A stretch of 37,826 nt of DNA from Welwitschia mirabilis (taxonomy: Eukaryota; Gnetophyta; Gnetopsida; Welwitschiales), in NCBI GenBank assembly GCA_051453625.1, contig JBOZIK010000001.1:293468485-293506310 (forward strand), in the 5' to 3' direction. Under the pieces are notes generated by a model. That model saw only the letters and a list, made by a program, of their open reading frames with translations, ran no database searches and was not told where the DNA came from. How positions within the stretch are numbered: position 1 is the first letter of the stretch; each line of letters opens with the position of its first letter. The position numbers and the translations under genes were made by a program. Positions 18,001 to 30,956 of the stretch are shown here, one piece after another.

Positions 18001-21000
18001 TTACTTATGGGATGCGTACTCAACATATTATTTATAATAGAAATTATATACATGCATTTATTAATGCCTTTGAATTAGTATGCAATGAATACTAATTTTC
18101 ATTCTTTTATTGCAGATTGACCCATGCATTTTCTTGATATTAGTTAATTAGCACAATTATATTAACCCCAAGGCTTGGTTAATGATGATGCATCATCTGT
18201 AAGAAGTGGGAAATATTATCATACTATATTTGAAATAGAATAATATTATATTAGTGTAGTTAAAGATTAATAAATTTATGTGATCTTAATAAGGATTGTG
18301 TTATCATCATTAGGTAATCAGTTCATACTAATATTCTCATTTGTCTTATGATTTAAAGTGAATGAGTAGGTTGGTTTCTTTTATTTCTTTCAAATGGATA
18401 TGATTTATTTTATTCATGAGTTACTAATAATGGATATTCTCTAAGGAAAGTTTCAAAAGGATTATGATATAATTTTAGACATATTTTTTTAACATACTAA
18501 TTTTGTTAAGTTAAATAGAAATAAATATTAGGAGATGATTACTTAAAATCACATGAATCCTATATTAATGGATTTTTGTTTTCTTTATCCTTAGATTCAA
18601 AAACTATCATAATGTTATAAATGTCTTCATTTTCCTTCTCCTTAGAGAAACATAAATGGAAGAATCTCTAATAAGGAATAAGGGAATGTCATTTTTTATT
18701 ACCTTAGTTATGAAAATACTTGGAGGGTATTTATTTAAGTCATCATAACAAAATTAGCAATATTAAACATTTTCCTTTTTTTTAAATTTTTTTTGAAAGG
18801 GGTAAGTATCTAAAACTATCTTAAATAATTTTCATCATAACCTAAAAATTTAATGTGCATATGCTTTAAGATTTTACATTCATTTTAACAAAAGTAAGGT
18901 CTATAATGTTGGTACTTCATTCATAATTTTAAAGGATTTTTCAATTACTTATAATACCAGGAAGGATATGCTCCAATAAATTATTTGAGTCTTATAATAT
19001 TTCTAAGAAGGATTCATATAGGTTAGTGGTCTATGATCATGAAAACAATTTTAAAGAAAAGGTAGCATAAATGGGAGAAAGGCTATAATAAGCTATGAGA
19101 CTCTAGCTTTCCAATGTCTATCCTTCATGTTCTATCTTTTCATATGGTATCATGTTGCAGAGCTTTAATTTCCATCCTTAACCATTTGGAAAGCTATAGA
19201 AAAATTTAATATGACTTAACGTTAAACCTTATCCTTACTTAGTATTAATTAGATTATCTTAGGTCTTTTAACAAAGGTAGGTAAATGGGTCATATGCCAT
19301 TTAGCTCCAATTAACATTACATTCTTTAAAAAATTAGTTTAGAAACTCTATAGTAGTGATAGATCATGAGTGAAAGTTATGAATGTTAATTACTTTTATG
19401 AATAGATTCCTTTTTATGCTTCCCATTATTGACATGTTCTAGATTGATATGATGCAATTTTTAGGTAATCAAATCATGGTGTAAATTTCATATTCATATG
19501 AACGAGTTCAAATTTAGTGGAAACCATCTAATTTGTTTTCATTGAAATAGGCATACTTTAATGTTCAATATGATACTTATAACCATGTAAAGGCACAATG
19601 ATAGAAATATTCTCTTTTAGTCTATCATAAGTTATCCTTTTCAAAATGCCTACATAGAAAACTCTTGATATTAATCTTATTCAAAATTATTTGTCTTCTA
19701 GTAGGTCACTCTTATGCATAATGAGGTAACAATGCAAAAATAGTTAATAATTATTTATTTTAATGTAATTATATGTATGACTTGTAGAAAATGTTTTACT
19801 GATATTATGTAATTTTAACCATCCACTAAAGATAATTACAAATCATTATTCTAACATAATATTAGTTCCTAATGAAGATTTTATTGTTGTGATCAGTTCT
19901 CTTTCAAGCTTTGCATATTTACTAGCTTTTAGTGTGGAAGAAGGAATTTGATAAATTTTTAAGATGTTTCATTTGCTCTCAACCTAAATATAGATTTAGC
20001 TATTTTCTATTGAACAAATATTTATAATAACATAGAGAGTATGTTTTTTGTATTAGCCTAGTTTATGATTTATCTTTTAGTGACATTTGGTTTTCTATAC
20101 TATAATTTAAACTTTTGATATATGAGCTTCTCTAAATATGTGTTGTCCATTATAGAAAATAATTTTTAAAGAGGTAGAAAAAATGATTTAATGTAAAAGT
20201 AAATATTATGAAAGTAATAAGAGATTTGTTTAATGATAACATAGAGCAAAATAAGTTCTTGTTCTAGCATAAAATTAATTCCACATGTTATAACTAATCA
20301 TGATTATGCTTAAGTCCAAAATATTATGATGGTTATGTGATGCTTAAAATTTATTTCAATTGTAGAGATCTACTAATATAAGGTATAACATAGCTTATCA
20401 GGTATAAAATGGATTATTATAATAGAAAGAATACATAGGACAATGTAGAAAAATATTAATAAGAAAAAGAATCAAGGATAGAAATCAACATTAAATATTA
20501 ATATCTTGTTATAAATGAATGTCACTAATTACTGTAATTATCCCTTTAAAGTTTAAGCTTAATACTTTCTTAGCTTCATATATCAAAGAACTAAACCCTT
20601 ATCTAGAAGATTTTAGTTAAACATGGATCCTTCCAAGCATGAATACATAATAAAATGATTCAATTAACAGATGAAATCTAGATGTCTTCTCTAGAAGTAA
20701 GGCATTAACATACATAGTCCTTAGTGTAAGGCTTACCACCACCTAGGGGTAGACATCAGAAATATTTTTAGTAATTTGTATTCTTGACATAATATTGTAG
20801 ATAAAGTATAATAATTATTCATATTGAGATGATAAAATAAGCATACTTAGATGTTAAAACATATAAAACCCATGTATTAACATGACTATTTTTTATCAAT
20901 AATTATTTCTTCCTACATGGAATTACCTATGAACCATTACTAACATGAAATAATAGTACTATTAAGGTAGAAGAAACTTTTTTATACGATGGCATTCAAC

Positions 21001-22440
21001 AATATAGTTCATATGATGGGGATGCATCATACTTAAAATAATTAGTCGAAATAAGAAAAAACATTTCCTAGAAAACATGAAACTTACATTACTATAACTG
21101 ATGTGGATAATGCTAGCTATTCATCCATGATGTCTTTATCATCGTGTATAGTTACCATTCTGATGGGATAAATTTATTAATTAATTTTCTTTTATGGCCT
21201 CAATGAATGTACTATCTAAATATCATCCTCTAAATATTATACTTTGTTAATTAAAGTTAACCATCATAGATTGTAGGTCTTTATGGTCAAGATTGCACAC
21301 CATTACTTTTTTCCATGACTTGTTTATCATTACATTTTGATAATCATTCAACTTATGCATAACTGCATAAGCTCAATCCATGTTATATTAAATACATAAA
21401 AAGAAAAATTCAATCTAATTGCTCCATTCGAATTTAAATGGATGTGTGCTTAACCCTTTATGTCTAGTTATTTTAAGAAGTTAAAGGAAACATAAGTACA
21501 AGATGACATACAAAACTAAATCAAGTAAATTACATAATTATCATAACTCTAAGGCTTGATAGGATGAATCCTAATACAATTTCCAAATATAACTTTCATT
21601 TTCACAAAAATTTAAATTACTCTATCTTAATCTAATTTACTCTATGATTTTATTTTTATGACATTTTTAAAAGAAAAAATGAAAAATCTAAGTTTCTATG
21701 AGAAATAAAATAAAATTCGTCATCTATAAGTATAGATGAATGAGTCTTTAGCTACTAAAGTTAAATGAATGACTGTCTTCAATGCTTAAGATTTTGATAA
21801 TTCCTTGTGAATATTTTTTTTTAATTTTAAATACATTTCTTCTTCTAGGTTCAAGTTACATAGTCAATTTTTCAAGCAATGACTTATTAAGAAAAAGTAT
21901 ATTTTTTTGATAAAAGTTTACTTGAAAATCTTGGCTATGCTATAGGTTTTGATATTCATATGGTAGTGCAACAATTTTATCCAAAGTTATCCTCTTGGTT
22001 TGATATACATCTTCAAATCCATACCTATTCATTTTTTAATTACATTATAAAATTTATGTCCATATTTTTTAAAAAATAAATATTCTTACCTAAGAATTAC
22101 AATTTAAAATGATATGCATTATGACTAACACAAACATTCCTTTAAACAAAGCAAATAAATTCTTAAAAGTTTTCAACTCTAATACTAAAAAATGTATAGA
22201 AAGACAATAGTTTAAATAATAAAACTTTTAACTACTCCTTTAGGTATCTTAATATAGTAATATATAATTTTTAACATTAAATGAGATTTTTGAAGATCTT
22301 TTAATTCTAATAGTAACTATAAAATTGAAAAAACTCCATCTATCATGTATTCCCTTAATCTAGATGATATTATAGTTATTTAGGATCTTTCCATTAGGGA
22401 GGAATTTCATCTAGTATAACTGCACTTATATTTTATAATA
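18001..22440. other. A+T-rich unresolved region
   Basis: I read both strands in several places and found no motif, RNA gene or terminal repeat that I can defend. Given the neighbours it probably consists of decayed elements, and the gypsy-2 leader and LTR should lie in its left part. CpG dinucleotides are scarce throughout. Confidence 0.4.
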
Positions 22441-23781
22441 AATAGAAAAATTTTTTTGTGGCAAAGAATAGAATTTTCATTATTGTGAGAGAGATTAAAA
22501 TATACCTTAAAAGCCCAAAGGAGGAGACCTAGAAAAAAACCATTCTGATTTAACAACCTGGGCTTAGTATCAGCCTCCTCCCAGCATAATTTGCAAGAGA
22601 CTGACTGCAGCTACAAAGCTAAATACGGATTCTTAATTAAGCTAATGGATGGAATCTAAATTGCTTGTATAACATCACAGAGGTAAGGAAGTGATCCCAT
22701 TCCTCAGACATCAGGAGTTTGATTCTTCTGGCTCCAAGTTCGAAACATGTCTTCAGGAGCAATAGGATGCTAACAATAGAGTAACTAAAGCGCTGGATCT
22801 GCTTCAGAGGTTTTTCTACTACCATTGGTGATGTCTTCTCCTCGTCTGATTAGGAGAACGGATGAGCCTTCTGGAGCTGATATTTAGCAGAATCCCTGGT
22901 GAATATTGAAGTGCTAAGACCTGAATACCAGAGGTCTCCTCCCAAAGAGAGCTTAAGTAGAGGAGCCCTCTGTTTTCTTGCAGACGCCTCCTTTCCAGCT
23001 TTTTGCTGCTGCAGCTTTTAAGGGGGGTTGGATATCTCCTAATGTGACTAAAGTGTCTTCCTCCAAGGCAAAACAGGCTGTGAGAATTTTCTGGAAACCA
23101 TAGATGGAGAGGACCTCCATGGAAATTAAATAAATTAAGCAGACACAAGGCGAATCGGGCTGAGACAAAGGCGAACCCTATGACTTTCAAGGAGACAGCG
23201 TTGTCAGCAGAATATCCGAGGTCTCTTCTTAGATGGCTACGTCCAAATGAGCTTGAATATCAAATGCAAATTTTTCCTTTCTAGTAAGAGTCTCAGAGAG
23301 AATCTCGGCGGCATAGTAGGAGGAAAAATGGAAAAAAGCACTTTCTTCTCAAGCTGAAACAAAGGCGACCGGGCCCAGAGCCAGCGACGGATAAGCATGA
23401 CATTGTCGAACTGCCTGAGTCTCAGAAATTGAGAAAATGAATCTACTGACACTCTGAACTGCTGAACTGGACCTGGCTAACGATAAATTAAAAAACCCTG
23501 CAAACGATCTGCCTCAGAAATAAAAAGAACTAGGGGGCTGGGTAGGGGGAACCAAAGGATTTAACGGCCAGCAAAGAACAGGAGAACACTACTAGAGCAA
23601 AAACTTCTATCTGTGACTGCTAAGAACATAGGAATGGGAGCCTCTTAACTGGAAATACAGAGGCAGAGAGGCGTGAAGAGAGTCTGGGGATCAAGATCTA
23701 ATCCCCATTAAGAGACTGGATGCAGGCAAAACACAGGCTGAGGATAGGCCTTTACGGGGGAGAGCGCGATCAGTTGAAAAT

Positions 23782-23931
23782 TTAGATGACTTCCTTGATC
23801 GCCGAAACCAGCTTGCTTGCGCTTACAGAGACGCAATCCTCTTTAGCTGGGACTATGGTTTCCGGGTCTATCAGTAAGTGCTGCGCTTGAGGAAAGAACA
23901 AATAACTAAGGCTTGAGTGAATTGCACCCAT
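23782..23931 (-). CDS. Short unrecognised ORF in the LINE B 3' block
   Basis: A 49-codon minus-strand frame starts MGAIHSSL and ends SASKLVSAIKEVI. The last part resembles the helix near the end of L1 ORF2 (pattern xxLVxxIKEVI), so it may be the LINE B C-terminus in a shifted frame. The Met is probably not a real start. Confidence 0.25.
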   Translation of the reverse strand: MGAIHSSLSYLFFPQAQHLLIDPETIVPAKEDCVSVSASKLVSAIKEVI

Positions 23932-24072
23932 AGAGACTGATCATTGCTGCTTACTCTTGATGGAGAGGTTAGAAAAAATTGAGCCTAGAAAGGGAGAGCC
24001 TAAGCAACACTGACTTTCCAATAAACATGACCTGCAAAGAATTATTTGAAATCTTGGAAGATATGAACATGA

Positions 24073-24085
24073 TGGCATCAAAGCC
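24073..24085 (+). other. Primer-site-like sequence TGGCATCAAAGCC
   Basis: It differs by two bases from TGGTATCAGAGCC, but it lies outside the TG end of the LTR insertion, on the wrong side for its primer site. Its meaning is unclear. Confidence 0.25.
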
Positions 24086-24098
24086 TGTGCCAAGCATA

Positions 24099-24103
24099 TA
24101 AAA
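24099..24103. repeat. Target-site duplication, left (TAAAA)
   Basis: TAAAA directly before the TGTT end of the insertion. The same five bases follow its AACA end at 24594-24598. Confidence 0.65.
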
Positions 24104-24593
24104 TGTTAAATTTCATAATGGGCCTAGCATATAAAATAAGTGAGGTTCCAAACCAAAACCAATTGGTTTTAGGTAAAGTGATTCACAAGCNNNNNNNNNN
24201 NNNNNNNNNNNNNNNNNNNNNNNNNNNNNNNNNNNNNNNNNNNNNNNNNNNNNNNNNNNNNNNNNNNNNNNNNNNNNNNNNNNNNNNNNNNNNNNNNNNN
24301 NNNNNNNNNNNNNNNNNNNNNNNNNNNNNNNNNNNNNNNNNNNNNNNNNNNNNNNNNNNNNNNNNNNNNNNNNNNNNNNNNNNNNNNNNNNNNNNNNNNN
24401 NNNNNNNNNNNNNNNNNNNNNNNNNNNNNNNNNNNNNNNNNNNNNNNNNNNNNNNNNNNAAAACCAATTGGTGTTAGGTAGAGTGATTCACAAGCTTTAT
24501 ATTTATGTTCGAGGCCTTCTATTTTATCCATGTGGGACAAATCACCCACTTCTATTTTCCACTGTGGGACAACACCCACTTATATTTTCAACA
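24104..24593 (+). mobile_element. LTR-bounded insertion in LINE B, with internal gap
   Basis: It starts TGTTAAATTT, ends TTTTCAACA, and has a perfect 5-bp TAAAA duplication, as expected of an LTR retroelement. A 269-N gap lies inside. A 36-base stretch (CCAATTGG...TTCACAAGC) occurs on both sides of the gap with few differences, so the left side is probably the start of a 5' LTR and the right side the end of a 3' LTR, with overlap. The content could be a short non-autonomous element or a longer one with an underestimated gap. Orientation is not certain. Confidence 0.65.
24191..24459. other. Assembly gap (269 N)
   Basis: Flanked by two copies of the same 36-base sequence, a situation that tends to collapse or break an assembly. 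Confidence 0.99.
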
Positions 24594-24598
24594 TAAAA
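24594..24598. repeat. Target-site duplication, right (TAAAA)
   Basis: Matches 24099-24103 exactly. Confidence 0.65.
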
Positions 24599-25775
24599 GC
24601 AGCTCTATACATGCAGTTCCTAGTAGTTCTGTGCTTGGAAATGGTTGCTAACCAGCTATTCACATCTGACCAAAGAAAAGGTGTAGAGAACAGCAGAAAC
24701 TGGGCAGTGGGGGACCACACCAAACTAGAGAAGGTGCAAGAGAAAAATAAATGATCTCTGGTTTCACTTATTGAGTGATGCAAGGCGTACCTCAGATGCA
24801 AGTGAATTCCCAACTTAAGGGAATTGTCTTTGGAAGCAAGCCGATTAAATAGAGCTAAGCAGGAGAGAAAGGAATGCCTAGGTTGGTTGAAGGAGTCCCA
24901 TAGAATGTGGCATCAAGGACTCTTTGGGAGGGGCAAAGGAGATTATGATAGGCAGATGAAGCTGAAAAGGGAGGGGAATAACCATGCCATAACAAATATT
25001 GATCTGAAAAATTTACAAATTCTTGAGCCTCTGTTCTAAGCTTGGGAATTTTTTTGAAGGCCCCCAAGAAAGAGGGTTTAGGAAATAAGGACCAAAAGTC
25101 AGAGTTTTTAAACAGACTAAGTGAACCCATTTGACCCATAAAGAATCTTCTTTTTTGGCAATTGCCCATATATTTTTCAGCATGATGGCTTTATTGAAGA
25201 GGCATATGTTTTTTAGGCCTAAACCGCCTTTTGCTTTTGGCTGGCAAACTTTATGCCATGCCACTAATGCTCTATTAGCATTTTCTTTTCTTGCCCATAA
25301 AAAGAACCTACAGATAGCTTCTATTTTTTTTATTACCTTCTTAAGGAAGATAAAGATCTAGCACCAATAGATTTGGAGGCTTTGCAGGATAGATCTAACT
25401 AGTTCCAGCCTCCCCCCATATGATAAGAACTTTCTAGTCCAGCAATGAATTCTGACTGTGATTTTTGCAACCAAGGGGAGATAGTTGTCCAACGAAATGG
25501 ATCATGAAGTAAGAGGAAGCTCAAGATACTAAAAAGGAAGACTTCCTTCTTTGAACCAAATTTCATGAAGGATGGTTCGCTTGTCTAAAGAGTTGACCCT
25601 TGTGGAAAAAACCTGGGATTTATCTAAATTGGCTTTGAGGCCATCTTAAGCAAAGCAGTTAAGGACTGTTCTAAAGATGCAAATAGAGGCGATATTTCCT
25701 TTGCAGAAAAGAAGAAGATTATGTGCATACGTTAGATGAGCAAGATTAATATGCTTACATTTAGGGTAAAAACTA
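24599..25775 (-). pseudogene. LINE B reverse transcriptase C-terminal region and zf-RVT
   Basis: From the right, the minus strand reads INLAHLTYAHNLLLFCKG (the LTHLxFADDLLLFxKG block with FADD changed to YAHN), GLKANLDKSQVFSTRV (SGLxxNxxKS block), EGSLPF and YLELPLTS (LPFRYLGVPL), HCWTRKFLSYGGRLELVRSI (SWTxKxLSYAGRxxLIxSV), VAWHKVCQPKAKGGLGLKNI (VxWxxVCxPKxxGGLGxRNL), LWVKWVH, and ETRDHLFFSCTFSSLVW (zf-RVT). The motifs are far clearer than in LINE C, but frameshifts occur, for example near 25040 and 24830. Both catalytic Asp of FADD are gone. The 5' half of the element is missing. Confidence 0.9.
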
Positions 25776-28700
25776 AATTTACTTTTTGAAATTTTATTTT
25801 ACATTATTTTTAATTTTTACCATGATTAGATCTTTTATAACTATAAATTTATTTAATTTCATTAAATAAAGGAGGTTTATTTTTACTTATGTAATTTCTT
25901 AATATCTCCTCATCTATTCTTAATGACGTCTTTATAAGTTAAGAGAAGCTACTAATGGTTTAAATTTTGGTTTCACTTTTTCATCTAATTTTTAGATGTT
26001 TAATTACTATCTTTTCTTATGGGACTAATGTTTCTTAATTTCATTTATTTTTACTTTTACTTCATTTTTTAGTTATATAATTTTCCTACTCTTAAGTATG
26101 ATAGAGTTCATCTATATGTACCATTCATCCTCACAAACATATATAACCTATGCTTTAACATTTATAAATTAATTTTAAGTAACTTTTTAAATAATTTCTC
26201 TTTAGTTTACTATGTTATAGATTTCATTCAAATCTTGTTAAAGATATTACATGTTCTTTTGGACGTTTATGACTTATGCTAAAAGAATTTTTTAATTAGA
26301 ATTTTGATGAAGGTTTCCATATGATTATTGAAACTTACTTGGAAATAAGATATGAAAGGCAATTTTTTAATTTCATAATCTTTATATTATAAATCACATA
26401 AATTTTACATGAATTTAGTATTTTAATTAGTACTATTTTAAATTTTTATTTATTTTTTCAAATTTTGATGATTTCTAGAAGTATATCTTATGTTAAAGGA
26501 ACATGCATATTTAAAATCTAGATCATTTCGGGATGTTTCATAACATGCTAAATTAGGAAATTCCCATTGTTTATATATTTTTTAGATTTTAAATAAATTA
26601 CCAAGCCTTGTTTATATCATTTTTTAAAAAATTATCTTCTTATTATGATCTATAAGAGTTGTTATTTTTGGAAGTTACTCCATTATAAAAGAATTCACTT
26701 AACCTTCTTTATTTAGTTACATGTCATGAATATTTCATTACCATGCTATTTATACATCAATAGAATTATAAAATGCTTTATTATTATATTTCATGAAATT
26801 CATAATTTTTGTTCCTAGGGGTTTGTCATTTTTGTGTTGGAAAAAGGTGTTTCAAAAATGCTTTTGAAATGTTTTTTAAGTCTTAGATAAATGTATTTTA
26901 AAGATATATACTATTGTTTAAACTTCAACATTTTAACTATATATGAAAACAAGAAGTTTGACTAAACTCCTATTTATTAAAGTGCACAAGTTCCAAAGGA
27001 ATGTAAGACAATTTCATATTTTTGAATGTGTAAACATGGATCTCCATTTTCTAACCTTTTGCATCTAAACATGGAGTTGATTAAAGAGGATTTAAAACTA
27101 TGATTCCATATAATGTATAATATTAAAATACATGTTGAAATATTATTTCATTATTGATTTATGTAATTAGAAACCTTTTATAGCATAGCTATTAAAGATG
27201 AATTGAGGAATCCTACAAAATTTTTCGATGTAGCTAATGGAGAAAATTTAAAAATTATGAAAATTTAGAAGAATTAATACAAAAAAATATTTTTTATAAT
27301 GAAAAATTTTACAAATGTATGTGATTATGGTAGACTATAAAAACATAATTAAATTTTAGTATAATTTTAGAGACTTTTAAAATCAATTGGTTAGATTTCA
27401 AAATATTTGAAGAAAATCAATAAATGATAAAAATTTTAAGCTTACATAAATTTCAACTATTAGAATGATTTAATCCTATATTTTTTATCTCATGCTTCTT
27501 TTTTTTTTTTTGAATTATATAACTCACATAATTTTACTTCCTATATTACGTACTTATGATATGTAAACTTACATTTGTTATATTCATCTCCATTCTGTAG
27601 AATTCTATGTCTTATAATTAGTAAGGCAATAGTTGTAGCAACAATTGTAAAGGATCAACCACTCATAAATCTAGTTAAATTATTATTTAGGTAAAATCTA
27701 TAATGATTAAACTATAGCCTATCATGTATTAATAAGGATATATACCTCAATAATAGGATTGTTGCTATTGCTGTTATTAGAATATCATTTTATTGATAGA
27801 ATAAAGATCACAAAAAGGATCTTATGATATTATAAGAAAGCATGAAGAATTATGAAATGAAGTATATAGGAAAAAAATGTTATGATTGTTTTTTTTAAAT
27901 ATAGATTTTAATCTTTTGAGAAGAGAAAGTAACCCTTTGAATGTGATGAATTAGAAAAAGATATAATAATTTATATACTTGTGGATACACTTTCTAACTT
28001 AATATCAATTTATATAAGAATAATTCTTAGCAATGATAATAAAGGATGCAAGATATATCTTTTATTTCAAATTCTAAAATGAAATATTCTTATAAAGAAT
28101 TGTTTAAAAATGATAATATGCATATAAAAATTACTAATGTCATTCTTACAAGTATAGAACATTATTAAGTGCATTAGCTTTTATACGATCTAAGAGTGGA
28201 TGATTTGAAAAAATCAAGCACTCACAAGGGAGTTCAATTGTTCTAGGATGAAAGAATGAAAAAAATAAATAAATAAATTTAATATTGCATACCTTAATCT
28301 TACTTATAGAAGTAAACCAAAAACATTCAACTAAGCATTAAAGTATCTAGATTGGAAGCATACATTAAGTGTGATGTAGTTTTCTTTAATATAGAAGAAT
28401 GCTTGGATGTTAGTAAACTTATTGTTATGTACATAGTTGACAAGAAATACATGAATGTTTTGTAAGAGGTATAAATTTAAATAAATATAAATTTAACAAC
28501 AAAAATTCCACATTGATTACAAGGGCACCATATAGAAGCATGAAGTTGGCTATAAAGAAATTTTCACCTATAATAAAATGGTAAACTCTCCAAATCTTTA
28601 TTTCCAGAATAAAAAGATATAAAATGCATACAGTTGACATGAAATCTAAATTTATAAATAAGTATCCTTAGAAGGATATTTACATATCTTATTCTAAATT

Positions 28701-30922
28701 TTTTGAGATAAAGTAAATAGCATAAAACATTTAGATAGCAAGCATGGCTTATTAGATATAGAATTTAACATTTCTGTACACTAAGATACTAATGTAATGT
28801 TTTCTATTAAATATATAAAAAAATAGAAAATATTTTGTTATATTTCTATATGATATTTAGTAATTTAATAAGATGAAAATAACATTATGAAGATAAAGAT
28901 ATATCTTGCAAATAATTTTGAAATTATGATCTAAAGTTAATGACATACTACCTTATTTAAAAATTAAATTAATAAAGTATTAACATTTCTTTAATTAATT
29001 AAAGTACATTACCAATATGTTAATGAAATTTGGAATGAATAATGTAAAGTTCATGTTTGTAAAAATAGAATAGAATATGAAGCTAACTTCTAATAAGGAA
29101 TCAGTTGGTGCAGATGAGATAAATAAACTCAATAATAAGCATATATTTCACTATTGCATAACTAGAAACATATTATTTAGTTCATATATTAAGAAGATAT
29201 TAAATCAAAAAAACTATTTAGAATATAGTATTTAAAGCTTTGAAGTATTAAGAAAAAATAGAATAATTTAGATTTCTATTTCAATAGTATGATAACTTAG
29301 AACTTAATGTACTTAGTAGATTCAAACGTTGAGAATTATTAGGATGACAAATAAAAACATACAATAAGATACTTGATTTTCTTAAAATAATTTAGATATT
29401 AGAGATATCCAAGATGACAACACACTTATTAGATTAATTAAACTATATGGGAGTCTCTAAAATGAGAAAGGTAAAACATGTACAAGTAAGATACTATACA
29501 TTATAGATCATTCTTAGAAAGGACATATAAAACTATATGTGGGTAATCAATTTGCAACTTAAGTAATCACTATTCCTATGATTCACAATAGAATAAGCCC
29601 TATTAATAAGGAAATCCATATGATATGAGAACTAACTTAAATTGTAGACTTTATGACATAAAGTCACTAGCATAGTAAATATTTATAGTATAAAGATCAT
29701 CTCAAACTAAGCAAATCAAGTTTTTTAAAGGAAATTCGATATGATTGATTATTTAACATTTAATAATATTTAGATTATGATAGTTAAGAACTGAGGACTT
29801 TTTTTGATTACTTTTTAGCTATTATTATTATTAGGATATCAACTATGTTTGTTAGATGTAATAATCATGATATGTATCTAATATTAAAGTTTTCAATTCA
29901 TTAATTTTATGTTATTTAATCATTTATATATCAAGATATTCTCTTGTACCTTCATACCCTTGATTTTATACTGGACGTAACTCTTATTATGTATAGGTAT
30001 TGTAATTTAATCCTCATTTCATAGCGTGGAATATTATTTTTTAATAACAATTAATTTCAATTCTTGTTTTAAAGCTTAACAGAAATTTATCTTGGACAAA
30101 TTTGTATATGGCAATTTGATTAAGATACACTTTATTTGAGTGTTAAAATTTCAACTAAGATTTGAGGATGATTAGTAAGATGCAACTAAGTTCTCATGAC
30201 ATTATGATAGAGATAGGAGACAGATTAATATTTGTTAAGAACCTTATATTTGTAGACTAAGTTACCATGATAATTAAAGTATTAACATTATATAATTTAT
30301 TCTCATCATCCATGATTACTCTAAAACATTTAATTAAATACATTTAAGAAATTTATGACTTATATAATAATCTTATCTAATATATCCTATAAGTTTATTT
30401 TTTAACGTAATAAAATATCAATCTTAGTTTCATATTTGATAAATACTTTGTAATTAAAAAGATAACTATATAATATGCATTCATATCATTATCTCCATTT
30501 AACTTTTCAATGTAATAAAATTAATATAATGCATCTAATCTACTTTTACATTATTCTAAGGAGTACTTGGCTTAATTTTTAAAATTTCTCAACTTTTCAT
30601 ATAATAAATTGATCTTTGCATTTGGACTTATATTTTTGGAAAAATATCAACCATGATCATATCAAAGTGGAAAGTATTCAATGTTACAATATTATGTTAC
30701 CTTTTCATCTACTCTTTTTATTACAATTGGAATGTTCTAATATGATATTAGAACTTAACATATGACATAATATGTATTATATATGATGTAAGTATTAAAA
30801 CCATTTGCCAAATCTAAAGTAAATAATTTTATATTAAGATCAAAACATAGAGTGATAAAAAACTATAAAAACTACTTATACATATAAGTGAGTTCAATAT
30901 ATATGTATACATGTATGTACGC

Positions 30923-30925
<3 letters not shown>
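25776..30925. other. A+T-rich unresolved region
   Basis: About 5 kb without a supported gene. The only longer frame (28425-28640, minus, 71 codons) is hydrophobic and without motifs. A 13-base T run lies at 27499-27511. The composition matches decayed transposons, but none could be named. Confidence 0.4.

Positions 30926-30954
<29 letters not shown>
30926..30954 (+). repeat. (TG)n microsatellite
   Basis: Uninterrupted TG dinucleotides over 29 bases, preceded by an alternating AT/GT tract from about 30897. Confidence 0.97.

Positions 30955-30956
<2 letters not shown>

Larger units (their letters stand above)
22451..24098 (-). other. G+C-richer block, probable LINE B C-terminus and 3' UTR
   Basis: About 1.6 kb with many CpG, unlike the surrounding DNA. 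It ends in a LINE-like tail at 22451. Minus-strand frames of 123 codons (22819-23190) and several of about 60-70 codons have no recognisable motif. LINE D at 31.6-32.6 kb has a similarly composed 3' UTR of about 0.8 kb, which supports reading this as LINE 3' sequence. It might also be a separate insertion. Confidence 0.5.
22451..25775 (-). mobile_element. L1-type LINE (LINE B), 5'-truncated, with an LTR insertion
   Basis: RT C-terminal sequence on the minus strand runs from about 25775 to 24599. An LTR-bounded insertion occupies 24104-24593 plus duplications, and G+C-richer sequence continues to 22451. The left end has seven T on the plus strand (a short poly-A on the minus strand) next to AATGAAAATTCTATTCTTTG, a LINE-type tail. 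LINE C-terminal motifs were not clearly recovered left of the insertion, so the unity of the two halves is likely but unproven. The 5' end at about 25775 is where similarity stops and A+T-rich DNA begins. Confidence 0.7.

Noticed and set aside
22819-23190. 123-codon minus-strand frame as a host gene
   Set aside because: No motif, no support for exons, and it lies in a block ending in a LINE tail; open frames are expected in G+C-richer DNA.
24104-24593. Cassandra-type TRIM with a 5S rRNA-like LTR
   Set aside because: The 5S internal promoter sequence is not visible in the known parts.
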